Assembly (NCBI RefSeq): GCF_008831285.2
Contig: NC_045140.1
Location: 26,616,131 to 26,680,130 of the forward strand
From: Nymphaea colorata
Taxonomy: Eukaryota; Streptophyta; Magnoliopsida; Nymphaeales; Nymphaeaceae
Reading direction: 5' to 3'
DNA length: 64,000 bases
Part shown: in pieces, positions 1 through 10,620 of the stretch
Numbering within the stretch: position 1 is the stretch's first letter
Layout: each line of letters opens with the position of its first letter
Notes under the pieces: model-generated
The model's input: only the letters and a program-made list of their open reading frames with translations
The model's database searches: none
Told to the model about the DNA's origin: nothing
Made by a program: the position numbers and the translations under genes

Positions 1-734
1 TGGATTTTGTAGAAATCGAACCCAATTCTAAAAACAAGTTCCAAATCCTTTAGGGGTTTTGAGTGCTTGTGCTCCATTAGGTTACGAGCACCTTAATTTC
101 GTTCAATCAAACAAGGGAAGAACAAACCTGGAGAATTCCACCACACAAGATGGAGAATCAGAATTGGAATCCGGTTCGCATTCCATATGTTCGAGGACTG
201 AAGTTCCTAAAAACTTCATTTCTATTCTGTGGGATCAAACCTTACCCATAGGAAGTATTTTCGAGATCCGCAGTTAAACAAATGGAGAACTTGTGTACCG
301 TCCACTTATCTTATAAAGCAGGTGAAGAAAGATAAATTCATGGGGGGGCCGACTTTATTCACCAGGTTGGAAATCTGTCTGAGATTTCAGGGTCGACTTT
401 TGTCCCCCTGTGGTCGTTCTTGCCATCTTCACTGTTTCTGGCTTCTCCTTCATCTTCATGTGAGATCAATCAACAAAGGCGAGCTGGAATGTTGCCACGA
501 GTTTCGGATCATGAGGAAGAAGTGGTATTGCAAGAAAGCTACTCCACCGGTGCCCCCCATCGTCTTCGTCTCTTGGAGAAACGGTTTTGCTTCGCAAGAG
601 ATTTGCATCTTGGACGAGATTCCCTCCCTTGACCAGTGACAGTGATTTCACATGTTACACATCTCCCTCCTTCCATGTGCAAGTGATCTTCTGTATGCAA
701 GTAATCAAGCATAAGATGGCGATCATAACCAGTC

Positions 735-736
<2 letters not shown>
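1..736. other. Intergenic, no recognised gene
   Basis: No gene is recognised here. A 136-codon open frame on the plus strand (229-639) and shorter overlapping frames on both strands are present, but none shows a domain, a splice-compatible continuation or a family resemblance. The stretch is less AT-rich than the DNA just after it, so a decayed exon or the end of a gene left of the window cannot be excluded. Confidence 0.4.

Positions 737-773
<37 letters not shown>
737..773. repeat. (TTA)n microsatellite
   Basis: About twelve uninterrupted TTA/TAT units. A poly-leucine tail in one overlapping open frame comes only from this repeat. Confidence 0.95.
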
Positions 774-884
774 GATGCACAACTCTTAGAATCCGAATAT
801 TCCCTCCAATGAGACTTCATCTTTATGACATTTAGGTTTGGATAGCGAGGGAGTGTGTGTGTATGCATATGTGATTAAAAAATA

Positions 885-1157
885 GTCATTATATGAACAT
901 TAGTGATGGTTTATAATGCAACAATGATTCATGAGTTGAGAAAGATTCATGGTGCTTTTAACGATAGATTTCTACTTTCAGCCATTCAGTAACATCCGCT
1001 GTTGTATACAATCAATATATATATATATATATATATATGTCATTATATGAACATTAGTGATGGTTTATAATGCAGCAATGATTCATGGGTTGAGAAAGAT
1101 TCATGGTGATAGATTTTTACTTGTAGTTATTCAGTAACATCCGCTGTTGTATACAAT
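885..1157. repeat. Diverged tandem duplication, about 120-128 bp unit
   Basis: Copy one (885-1012) and copy two (1039-1157) both begin GTCATTATATGAACATTAGT and both end GTTGTATACAAT. They differ by scattered substitutions and a roughly 9-bp deletion in copy two. A (TA)n tract at about 1015-1038 separates them. The duplication is direct and non-coding. Confidence 0.9.
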
Positions 1158-1867
1158 TCTTACATACGCGCACGCACACACACACATATATATATTCAGT
1201 CAGAATGGCTAAATGTGGAGAGCCTATCGGTAAAAAATCATAAACCTTGATTAAAAACACTGTGAACTTTTGCTGCACAATAAAACGTTGCTAATACTCC
1301 TGTAGTATATTGCTTTTAGTGACAATTTTTAAATATTGTCATCCAACAACATTTAGCAATCAACTGATTTTGATTCATATATAAATCATCATAATGACTT
1401 GATATGAAGGCTGATCCATACAATTAAAGTGCATCATAATTTTCAACGCACATTTATCCTTTTAATTTCATCAATCATTCATTTCAAGTTGTTATCAAGT
1501 ATGTGGAAAGCACTAGCAATGTTGGGCAAACTTCATTATCTCGGTGGTTGGTACTATTATGTGCAAAAGGTCGCAGTATTGTTGTCAATTAACTTTATGT
1601 TTATTGATTAAAAATTGTTGTATTTTCTGTGGTTTTTCGAGTTTTCCCATTGTATCGGAGGAAAAAGAGAGGACGTAAACATGTGCATGGGCAAATGCAC
1701 ATAAATTTTGCAAAAAGTCTTCTAATTTTAGTGAAGTAACAGAAAAGTGTTTAAGTTTTGAGATTTTCCATTTAACTGCCTGTTTTCTTTGATTATACTT
1801 CTGTTCGATCGTTTCAATGTAAAAATTCATTGTGCGTTTGCAAACAATTCATTCCTTTACCAAAAAA

Positions 1868-1898
<31 letters not shown>

Positions 1899-2366
1899 TT
1901 GGCTAGCATCTAAAAGTTCTAATGCAGCTAGCTAGTTCAATTAGTTGATGTTTTGCAAAGAAATTGGTGGCTTTTTTACATGAATACTTTGTGGAACTTC
2001 CTCCAATTGTTTTCTTACTAGTCTCTAAAATAAGATAGAAATCTAACACAAGACTGACAGACGGAGACGAAATCTTAAATGGAAAATGAAATATATAATT
2101 TACTCAAACGTTGGCCTTATTTTCCTGAAAAGGATTGGTATTGATGCACATTTTCAAAATGTAGGCTTACATATATTCCAAGCTTCAATTATCATGAAGC
2201 TAAAACTTAGATGATGGTCGTCGCTGTAACATCAAAACGAAGTGCACTCTTTGGTAGGTGGGAAAAGTTGACCAGTTGCCATCTATTTGTTCAGGTGAGC
2301 ACGAAGAGTAGTTAACAAAAAGGTCAGATGCATCTAGAACTTGCTGCTAGGCAGGCGATGAGACAG
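1158..2366. other. AT-rich intergenic DNA with microsatellites
   Basis: It holds a (CA)n-(TA)n compound tract at about 1166-1193 and a (GT)n-(GA)n tract at about 1868-1898. No exon-like stretch or gene is recognised. Confidence 0.6.
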
Positions 2367-2386
2367 GTGTGGGCAATTGCCCACAC
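2367..2386. repeat. GTGTGGGCA palindrome repeat, locus 1
   Basis: The perfect 20-bp palindrome GTGTGGGCAATTGCCCACAC is followed by an AT-rich stretch. Closely related palindromes occur at 13888-13903, 24576-24595 and 55110-55129, two of them inside longer similar sequence. This is therefore read as a remnant of a dispersed repeat family rather than a regulatory site. Confidence 0.7.
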
Positions 2387-4740
2387 AGAAAATTTATTAC
2401 TAGTACTCTGTCCCTGCAGCTAGGCACTTTAGTAACTGAGTCTGAGCCCAAACGAAAATCCAAATACTATTGCATCTAATATTGGATCTAAAAGTAGAAG
2501 AATCTAGATCTGAATTGGCTTGACCCAACCTATCTAGTCAGTTGTACCAACGTAGAAGAAAAGCAAACGTTGTTTATGGCCTTGAACGCTATCTCGATGA
2601 TTGATCAAAGTTTGAAATTTACTCTCTCTCTTGATCAACAGTTCAGCTAGAGGGCGTTTGATAATTAAGAAGAACATTGTGCTTTAGAATAACGCTTATA
2701 GAACATAGGTTTCAAATGTACCAGATTCTCGTTCCGAAGGTTTCAACTATCTAATTTTGTTCCAAACTAACAAAATTTCATTTCAACTTTTCATTTCACT
2801 GCTTTTATGAAAAGGTATACCTTACAAGTCCCGAAGTTTAAGTCACAAAGGTGTGAGTGCAAGTAAACGGTGTAGGTTTGGGCACAACATTTTTTATGAA
2901 ATAAGCACAAAAGTGCGACAAAGTATATATCAATGTTTTTATGTAAAGCAAATAAATTCATAGCTAGTAGTTTGTAATCATCAAAGTTCAGTTAAAATGA
3001 CACTATAACTTCATACATAAGACATTAAAGTAGAAAAATGAAAGCCTTAAGAAAGAAAAGCTCATATCTGAATCCGATTTAAATATGGACCATGTAGTGT
3101 TTGGTATGTTATAATTCTGTTCTTCCCTAACTTTCCCTACCAACATTGGTACTGGTACGTCACTCGAGATGGAGTACCCATGTGACATAGCCCTTAAAGT
3201 ATGGAAGTGGCATACATCAAAGTTAATATTTCACAGCTAAACTTTGGCTGGCCAATAACTTCTTTCAATATTTTAAAGGAAAAAATATTTACACAACGGT
3301 ACCTTTATTTTATTTTATTTTTTTGAAAAAACAACAATGATGGAACCAAATATTAGTATGTTTCCATGATTGGGAACAATCATATAGCTATTAGATAACA
3401 TCTATATTTCCAAAAATCCAACTAATATCTATAAAACCAACAAGAGATTCATTCCCATGGCTACTGAACTTGAGATCCATATAGTTGGAAGAGAAGAGTA
3501 GCTCAATTTCTTTGATGTGTCACTTGGAATAGTGTAGTTGTAACACCAATCGAAGTAACGTCATTAATTTGAAGTTTCCTAAGAAGTGAAATTCTATATG
3601 GTTTTAGAAATTTATTCTAGTTATTAATGGCACTGAATCCAGTGTTTTTTAACATTTGCTCATAGTAGATACCTATTAGGGATGTTAACCAATCAGATTC
3701 GAAGCAGTCAATCAGATATACTATTAACCATATCTATTTTTTTGGATATTCAGATAGATTTGGATATGAACTAAAAAAAGTCAAATCTGAATTTCAATCT
3801 GAAATTTGATTTTGCAGTCCAAATCTGACTTTTATATTCATATTCAAGTCTGAATAATAGAATTTGACTGATTTTTAAAATGTAAGAGCGTTAGGTATAT
3901 GACATTTGTTTAAACTATTGATAGTTTGAAAGCTCTAAGGAATTAAGAATCGAAGAAATGTTCTCTCTTTGATTAGTTTCGAAAATCACAGGATTTCTCT
4001 GGTGAGATTAGCTAGTCGTTCAAGTAAACAAGAAATTAGGTGACCCTGTTTGAACAGGGCTTAATAGGCCCAAAGTAAATTCAACCCCGGCGTGGGCTCG
4101 AGCTACATTACCGTTGAGCTCGGGTTATCTTGAACCAAGCTCCGCCTAACCCAAGTCTTATCAGGTCAAACCAGGCCAAGCCCATACCAATTCGAAGCCA
4201 GATGAGCTCAAACTCACAACTTAGTCCGGTGCAACCTGATTTTGTTCAAACATAAGCTTCATAAATTCTTCGTTTCACCGTATTTTAAAAGATTGAGAAC
4301 CATATCGATCATAAAATTCAGACCATCATTGTAAAAATCGGTTTGTGATCAGGCTCAATAGGGCTGAAGATTCAGTGAATGGACCGAGCCAGCTTAATTT
4401 AGCTGAATCCGTCGCCAATGGGTTAAAAATAATAAACTATCACTTAAAAGAATAAAAATATAACAAAACAAATAAAACAATGTCTTAAAATGTTATAATA
4501 ATAATAATTCAAAGTTGACACATGTCACTTTTTGGCTATTGGACAACTTGTAACAACAAGAAAGTCTAATATAAATCTATCCTTATAAATAATGTAACAT
4601 AGTATTTCATATGAATATGCTGCAATCATAAGAAAGGAAGTTAGGTAATGTGACCGATTTGGTTTGATTTGACCCACTGATTTTTTTGACAATCTATGAT
4701 GAGGCGGAGATAAAACCTGAAAACAAAGACAAAAAGTCCT
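2387..4740. other. AT-rich intergenic DNA
   Basis: No gene is seen. At about 3690-3900 there is a degenerate array of CAAATCTGAAT-like words ending in AAAATGTAAGAGCGTT, which resembles a stretch at 25130-25345. At about 4030-4250 there is a run of GGGCTCGAGCT-like words, a kind of low-complexity repeat common in plant intergenic DNA. At about 2650 a GGGCGTTTGATAATTAAG start resembles the foldback family described at 34143. Confidence 0.5.
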
Positions 4741-5140
4741 TCGGCCACAGTAAAATTTATGCCCATCAAACGTCACCTAGAAGACAAAAAATACTATGAT
4801 CAAACAAGTGGGTTGGTGAGACCCACCACGGTTGGCGCACATGGGCTTGCTGGGGGAGAGGGAGGGAAGAACGTACAGGGAGTACTCGTACTCCCTGAGC
4901 TCGTCTCGGGAGGACCCGCTGTGGGACTGGCGTTTGGATTCTCCCTTCCGCGTTCGTCCAAGAAGTGGAGATACCGTGTCTCCAAATGTGGGGGAATGGA
5001 GGAGGGGATCTTCCATCCATGGTACTGTGGAGCTCATCAGCCTCGCTGGTGCTGCGTGCTTGTCATCTCCATCCATTTGTCCCTCTCTTAAATTTTGGAG
5101 GATGTGCAATATTTGTCTCGATCTGAGGCAATAATAATCA
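4741..5140. other. GC-rich, coding-like island, unassigned
   Basis: This roughly 400-bp stretch is clearly richer in G+C than its surroundings and is open on both strands for about 110 codons. The most protein-like frame is on the plus strand from the ATG at 4844, reading MGLLGEREGRTYREYSYSLS and then a tryptophan- and arginine-containing stretch to 5132. A near-perfect palindrome AGGGAGTACTCGTACTCCCT lies at 4877-4896. I do not recognise the product. It could be an isolated exon, a captured gene fragment or chance. Confidence 0.2.
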
Positions 5141-6479
5141 GACTGATTTCAAATGTTCAAATAATTGCAGCAAGCACTATAGCCTTTCCTGTTTCCAACT
5201 TGGTAATTGCTGGTTGGAATCTTCCTGGCTTGATTATTACTGCTTGTCGTTCTTTCGCGTTTGAAAAACATTAGCTAGCCGGTGTAAAATCCGGCGACAA
5301 ATCCGGTTAACTTTGGCTGCAAAGTTGTCCTGAACAAGTTTTTGCCAACATTATTTAGGTGTTGCTTTGTTTTTCTACATGCATACAGAATATGTGAAAA
5401 ATAAAAAAGTCCGACAGTGGGGAGGACTTGACTGAAGTGCAGCCATCGCGGTATGGACAGGACTGATCTTTTTTCTGTGTACAAAAACTATGGACGGTTT
5501 GTAAACTTGAAATGGTACATGATAACCGTGGACAACATTACAGGAAATCTCTTAGAACAAGATGGTAGTCTTCAGATTTAATATAGGGTCTTGACATTCT
5601 GTTTCCACATGTGGTGGTTTATCAGGTTAATATTATCGCAAAGGAAGTGAACTTGTAAAAAAATCATGCTTATGAAAATTTTCTTGGATTTTGAGAAAAC
5701 TCCAATCTTGTTGTTATATTTCAAATTGGCTCATTTATTACTATGACAAACTCCATTTCAATTTCGAGATCATTTGATCAGTCGTCTAGGACGTCTCCGT
5801 ATTTTGATGACCAACCTCCTTGCCTTACTGCAAAGACCTGGTTTACTCGCTCCTGCTTTTGCATCAGGAGTCTTAAGATAAACTACCATGCAGCCGACTT
5901 GGCACTTATAATACTCCAAAAGTGGCTTGGTTTTAGTCAGTCATGAAATTAATGGCCTTAATGATAAACATTGACATTCACATTCCTTTATCATACATTC
6001 TCCGGATTTGGAAGGTCAGTTCTACAGAAGCAATCACCGCTCTCATCTATGGAAACCACGTACGTGAAATTTGCAGGGGAAAAAAGCAATTTCAAGTCCT
6101 GTGAGGTGCACTGTCGCACTTGCCATTATTTGGAGTTCAAAAGAATAACATACCAGAATGTGACAGAGGCACCAGATTCGAACCTTGAACCCCTTTCGAA
6201 CCTTGAATCCCTTGAATGTAAACTGTCTTGCCGCGGGGTTGTACTATCCTCCTTGAGGCAGATGGAAATATAGTTAATGAGAAGTGTAGAAATGCAGAAA
6301 GAGTGCAGACAGCGAGGGAGGATGCTTTGGTTGTGATTGAAGATAAAGAGGAAGACTTGGTAGAAACAGACTCCCGCCATTCAAATTGAGTAAACAAGAA
6401 GACCAATTTACAGTGTTGGATCCTTTTAAAAAGGGAAAAGAAAGATCCAAGAAAAGAAAAATGGCAACAAGGGTTTAGC
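5141..6479. other. Intergenic, includes 3' flank of the TNP gene
   Basis: No gene is recognised. The last few hundred bases before 6480 are expected to hold the 3' untranslated region of the minus-strand TNP gene. No polyadenylation site could be pinned down with confidence. Confidence 0.5.
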
Positions 6480-9400
6480 TCAAATCTTACTTCTGAACCT
6501 GACTAACTTGGCAAGAGTTTCTTGTGCAGCCAGGGTCTGCGCATGGTGATGGCCTAGCATCACAGTCCTTATACTGATACAGGTTCTGCATAGTTCCTCC
6601 CCAGTGTCAAACTGTCCCCCTCTAAGTAACAGCTTGGCTCTGGTCTCTAGCAGCGTAGCCTTTAACAGTGTAACATCTTGCCACACGTATTCGTCAACGC
6701 TATGTTTGGATTGGTTTTTCTTCCTCCAGCAGAATGATCCATGACACCAATCTTGAATCTGCGACACAAATGATTTCTCGACATCTTCGAGCACATTTGT
6801 GCACAATTTTAGAAGCTCTAAGGAAGCATTGCACCGAGAGAACACAGAAAATGAACGAAGAGCTAGTGGTATTGCCACTCTTCTGATGAAAAGAACCAGA
6901 TCAATGGCGTTGAGCTGAACTAGCATAGGTTCTGACTTGAATCCGAGAACCAAAAATGCTGCAGCCCAGAGATGATCTGAATTGAGAACTGGGTTTCCTA
7001 TTTTCTTCACCCCTTGAACAGTAGCTTTTGCGGCAGTTAGGCCAACTCTTCTTCTTGCAAACAGTCGGGTGATATCATGGAACTGGATTGAGCAGCCTAA
7101 CTGCTTGTTACATCTTCTGGCTAGGCCTAGCTTTACTATCAAAAGGGCAGCCTCAGCTTCAGATCTTCGAGCTTGTGGCCCCATGAAACACTGAGAGGAA
7201 GAACAGACAGCCATTGCCAAATATTTCTTCCAATGATCAAAGCTCTTTCCACTTTCAGGAATGTTCTTGGCGGATGCTGCTAAAAGGTTTGCAGAAATAG
7301 GTGAAGGAGCAAACCAAGCACCAGCAAGAACCATCCTAGAGGCAAGATTCCTTCCCCCACTGAATTGACACAATATGGTATAACAGAAGGACAGGGTCTT
7401 CATCAAAAACTGATTGTTCTTAAAGAACTGGTCTTCACTAGCAATTGGGGAACAGGAAGCTGAATCATCAGCATACTCAACCAGGGGGAGCTTGTTGATA
7501 GCTTCAAACAGTGAGGATGGGGACATTGCGAGTTCAAAAAGCAAACATGCGACAACTCCTAACCCGAAACTGGACTGCCCCAGCTTGTCATGGAATTTCC
7601 TTAGAATATCCAGTTCTTCGCTCGGATAATCCTTCTTGCGCTTCCCTTTCATCAAAACCATAACATTTGCCATTGGCAATGGTGGGACTTGCATATGTTC
7701 AAAGCTCAAAACCTTTGAAAGCCTAGTAGTGATTAGGACATGGGTAGCACCTGTTATCCGGGGAATCAGATCATGCAGGTCTTTAGCATCCCACCATTCC
7801 TTCTCTGACTCAAGATTATCAATTATCAGCAGGTATGGGACGTCTCTGAACAATTCTCTCCTTACCCTTTGGAAGGCATCCAATTCTTGTTCCTCAAAGC
7901 TCCTAATTCTTCCTCTCTCATGCTGTGTTTCTGCACTCACATCCAAACCTAACTTTGCCGATAGATTCATTATATTCTGCCTAAAGAACCTTGACTCTCC
8001 CCCTACCCAAAGAACCATTTTATACCTCTGAGCATATCTGTAAGCGAACTCTAGTGCAAGCTCAGTCTTACCTAAACCAGTCCCTCCAGTTAAACAGACC
8101 ACATTACCAGTACCACATTGATGGAATCCAGAGTCTAGCCTGCCAGAGTTCTTGCCTCCATGCCTGGACTTCTTTTGTTTATGTCTCTGTTTCTGCGGGC
8201 TCCTTCCTCTGTTTGCCAATTCAACAACTGGTTCGATCCATGCCTCTAAAGTTGGTTCCTTGCATTTCCTCATCTCCAAGTTAATAAACCTCCCTCTGGT
8301 CTTTACGGTGTCACTTTCCTCATCTGCAAACCCATCAAGTAATTCTTCCGAGCCTCCTCTAAATCCCATCTTCACATACTTGCTTTCATCATACTCTGTG
8401 CTTCCGAAGAAGGATAACTCCATATCCTGCAATTCTTTCTCTCTTCCTACAAAATTCCGATTTCTTGGATATGGAAACTCCTCCACATCAACATCCTTCT
8501 CTGTCACACTCTTCCTACCAAGCTTTGATTTCAAGATGCCGACCGTCCTCGCCACACAGTTCCTCCAGGTACTGTCACAAGCTTCGAGCTTGAACTCATG
8601 AGACCTCAGCAACGCTTCTATCATTTCTCTCCATTCCTTCTCCTGCACTTTGCAAATCCGTTGCTTCTCATCAAATCTCTGGTCGAGGAAGCTCGTCACT
8701 TCCTCCACATCTGTTTCGAAGAGCAGCGGGATCAAATTCTTTTTCTGGTTGAAAATTCTGAGCTCCTCCATGCTAAATGGATTCAAGAAAATGCTTCCAG
8801 TGACAACGACAACGCCATAGGTAGCGGAACAGATAATTCTGTCAGCGATTTCAAGGCTTTGTGTGTCCGAATATCTTGCTCGATCCGCAAGGAAGCAAGC
8901 AATTCCCTGAAGCTCGAGTTCTGATTTCAGCCACCTGCAGAATCGGACCAGATTGGAGTTTTGGCCGTGATAGCCAATATAGACATCGCAGCTCCTGAGT
9001 TTCGCAGATTGAGGAGGAGAAGCGGAGCCCTTGGTGAATGAAACGCGAGGGACAGGGAAGGAAAAAGAGATTCGGGGTGGCATTGGATCTGCAATACATG
9101 CTGAGAACCTAGGCTTCTGGTCAGTCAAGTCATCGGAAAAATCTGTTTTTTCCGGTGGGGGAGTATAAGAAGAGCTGGGTATGTCATCTGAATGCGAGCC
9201 AGAGTGGGAGACCGGCGACTGCTGAGGATTCTCCGCCGGCAGATGCGCTCGCGGAGATATGTAAGGTGACTGCAACGCGGAGACGAAAGCAGAGGATGGT
9301 GGAGAAACAAGGGAAGGAGAGTTCAAGCGAGAGGAATCTGGGGAGATTTTTAGTGAAGGGGAGAGCAATATGGATGGCGAAATTGGGGGAGATTTCTCAG

Positions 9401-9527
9401 TGTGGCACTCCGGAGTCTTCAATCTGATTGTCAGAGGCTTATCTCCAATGACAGGAATCGCTGTCGCATTGCTGGGCGAGGTGACAGCATGAGGGTCAAC
9501 AGGAACTTCAGATGGTGTGGAAGCCAT
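6480..9527 (-). CDS. TIR-NB-ARC-TPR protein (TNP/XTNX class)
   Basis: This single-exon gene encodes 1,015 aa. The ATG at 9527 (MASTPSEVPV) is chosen because the open frame upstream of it contains only non-ATG starts. Residues 1-175 are a disordered Ser-Pro-rich region with many SP pairs. A divergent TIR domain follows at about 177-320 (SCDVYIGYHG...), with a Glu at about residue 255 in SMEEL, where plant TIR enzymes carry the catalytic Glu. An NB-ARC module then shows a P-loop GGTGLGKTE (about 481-489), a kinase-2 strand YLLIIDNLES (about 565) and an RNBS-B-like THVLITTRLS (about 595). The GLPL motif is altered to FGLGVVACLL. The helical C-terminus ends in a TPR-like repeat (ELCRTCISIRTVMLGHHHAQ). 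There is no leucine-rich repeat. Arabidopsis At5g56220 and At4g23440 are the closest family members I know. TNP proteins are conserved across land plants and differ from classic TNL receptors; a role in cell-death or NAD-linked signalling is inferred. Family assignment is firm and function is less certain. Confidence 0.93.
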   Translation of the reverse strand: MASTPSEVPVDPHAVTSPSNATAIPVIGDKPLTIRLKTPECHTEKSPPISPSILLSPSLKISPDSSRLNSPSLVSPPSSAFVSALQSPYISPRAHLPAENPQQSPVSHSGSHSDDIPSSSYTPPPEKTDFSDDLTDQKPRFSACIADPMPPRISFSFPVPRVSFTKGSASPPQSAKLRSCDVYIGYHGQNSNLVRFCRWLKSELELQGIACFLADRARYSDTQSLEIADRIICSATYGVVVVTGSIFLNPFSMEELRIFNQKKNLIPLLFETDVEEVTSFLDQRFDEKQRICKVQEKEWREMIEALLRSHEFKLEACDSTWRNCVARTVGILKSKLGRKSVTEKDVDVEEFPYPRNRNFVGREKELQDMELSFFGSTEYDESKYVKMGFRGGSEELLDGFADEESDTVKTRGRFINLEMRKCKEPTLEAWIEPVVELANRGRSPQKQRHKQKKSRHGGKNSGRLDSGFHQCGTGNVVCLTGGTGLGKTELALEFAYRYAQRYKMVLWVGGESRFFRQNIMNLSAKLGLDVSAETQHERGRIRSFEEQELDAFQRVRRELFRDVPYLLIIDNLESEKEWWDAKDLHDLIPRITGATHVLITTRLSKVLSFEHMQVPPLPMANVMVLMKGKRKKDYPSEELDILRKFHDKLGQSSFGLGVVACLLFELAMSPSSLFEAINKLPLVEYADDSASCSPIASEDQFFKNNQFLMKTLSFCYTILCQFSGGRNLASRMVLAGAWFAPSPISANLLAASAKNIPESGKSFDHWKKYLAMAVCSSSQCFMGPQARRSEAEAALLIVKLGLARRCNKQLGCSIQFHDITRLFARRRVGLTAAKATVQGVKKIGNPVLNSDHLWAAAFLVLGFKSEPMLVQLNAIDLVLFIRRVAIPLALRSFSVFSRCNASLELLKLCTNVLEDVEKSFVSQIQDWCHGSFCWRKKNQSKHSVDEYVWQDVTLLKATLLETRAKLLLRGGQFDTGEELCRTCISIRTVMLGHHHAQTLAAQETLAKLVRFRSKI

Positions 9528-10620
9528 GTATGAGACCAAGAGCAAAAAAACGGAAGCTGGAGAAGAAAACCAATCTTTTTGAATCGAAGCTCACATGTAG
9601 AAGGCTTTAGCTAGAGTAAACTTGGTTCAGAGTGAAGAAGCATCCTAAGAGAAAAAGGAAAAGGATACTCCGGCACAAAAAAAAGCCGCTGATTTTACCT
9701 CTTGCTAAGAAATTTGCCTATGGTTTTAGTCCTTCAGCTTCTGAGTTGCATTTATGCATTGAACAGTCGCAATGAACACAGGTAACAGAACCAAGATGGT
9801 ATTTGTTTGACCTCAGTGTTCTTCAAAGGAGAGTGCGCAGATTAAATTTTTCACTTCTCCAACAGTTCGTCTTCTGCAGCAATGGACAGCTAGGCCACAG
9901 TGGGTTACCAACGAAACAAACACATACAGAAACAACTCCTGCCCCGTATTGTAATTCTCCTGTCGGTCACAGAGCCTCTCCTGCAGCATTAGTTTTCGGC
10001 TTTCCACCTTTGGAAACGCAGGCACTTATTGCAGAGGCATATTCATGGCAACACAGAAGGCTCTTTCACAGCCATGGCGGGAGAAGGAGGCAGCCAATTG
10101 AGATATGAGATCATATTTCTTGCATCTTGGTGCTCCTGAAAAACCCATCATCTTGTCGCTTTCTTCTCCAGAAGGGACCACGGAAGAAGAGTAGTTAAGA
10201 ACAAGATGACAATTTTTTTTTCCTTGTTGGTACTTCAACGAGAACCATTAAAGTGCATCTTCCTCTTCGTCTTTAAAAATCAGCTCCAACAATAACAAGC
10301 AGAGACCTCAATAAACAGCAATTAAGACCATGCTCGCATTTTTGTGGTGCGGGCATTCCCAATAACTCCATTGTTGTGTCTCCTCCGCCTTCATCAAACG
10401 TTGATCACAACAGAGAAAGCCCGACGCTCACCGCCATGATCCACGTTCGTGAATCTCCAAAAAAGGGAATCTGATACATAACCTTGATCTGTAAAAGGTC
10501 GTAGTTTATTCTAGTAAAGGTTTCAAAAGGTGAACCAGAGAGTGAAGGGTGTGAATTTTATAAAGATTTATCTCCACCCTCTTTTTGTATTTTTCACTGG
10601 GCCTCACAGATGTCAAAGTT
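9528..10620. other. Upstream region of the TNP gene
   Basis: The bases just above 9527 should be the 5' leader of the TNP gene. A TATA-like TATAAAA lies on the minus strand at 10556-10562. If it is used, the leader would be about 1 kb and probably contain an intron, but no splice pair was established. Short open frames at 9803-10240 lie on both strands and look like chance. Confidence 0.3.

Noticed and set aside
229-639. 136-codon frame near the left edge
   Set aside because: No recognisable motif or splice continuation; kept only as a note.
7414-9427. Plus-strand frames of 70-149 codons inside the TNP gene
   Set aside because: They lie fully antisense to a long conserved coding frame and show no domain.
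9528-9545. TNP protein starting six codons earlier at 9545
   Set aside because: The upstream start is a TTG, not an ATG; the first in-frame ATG is at 9527 and fits the family start.
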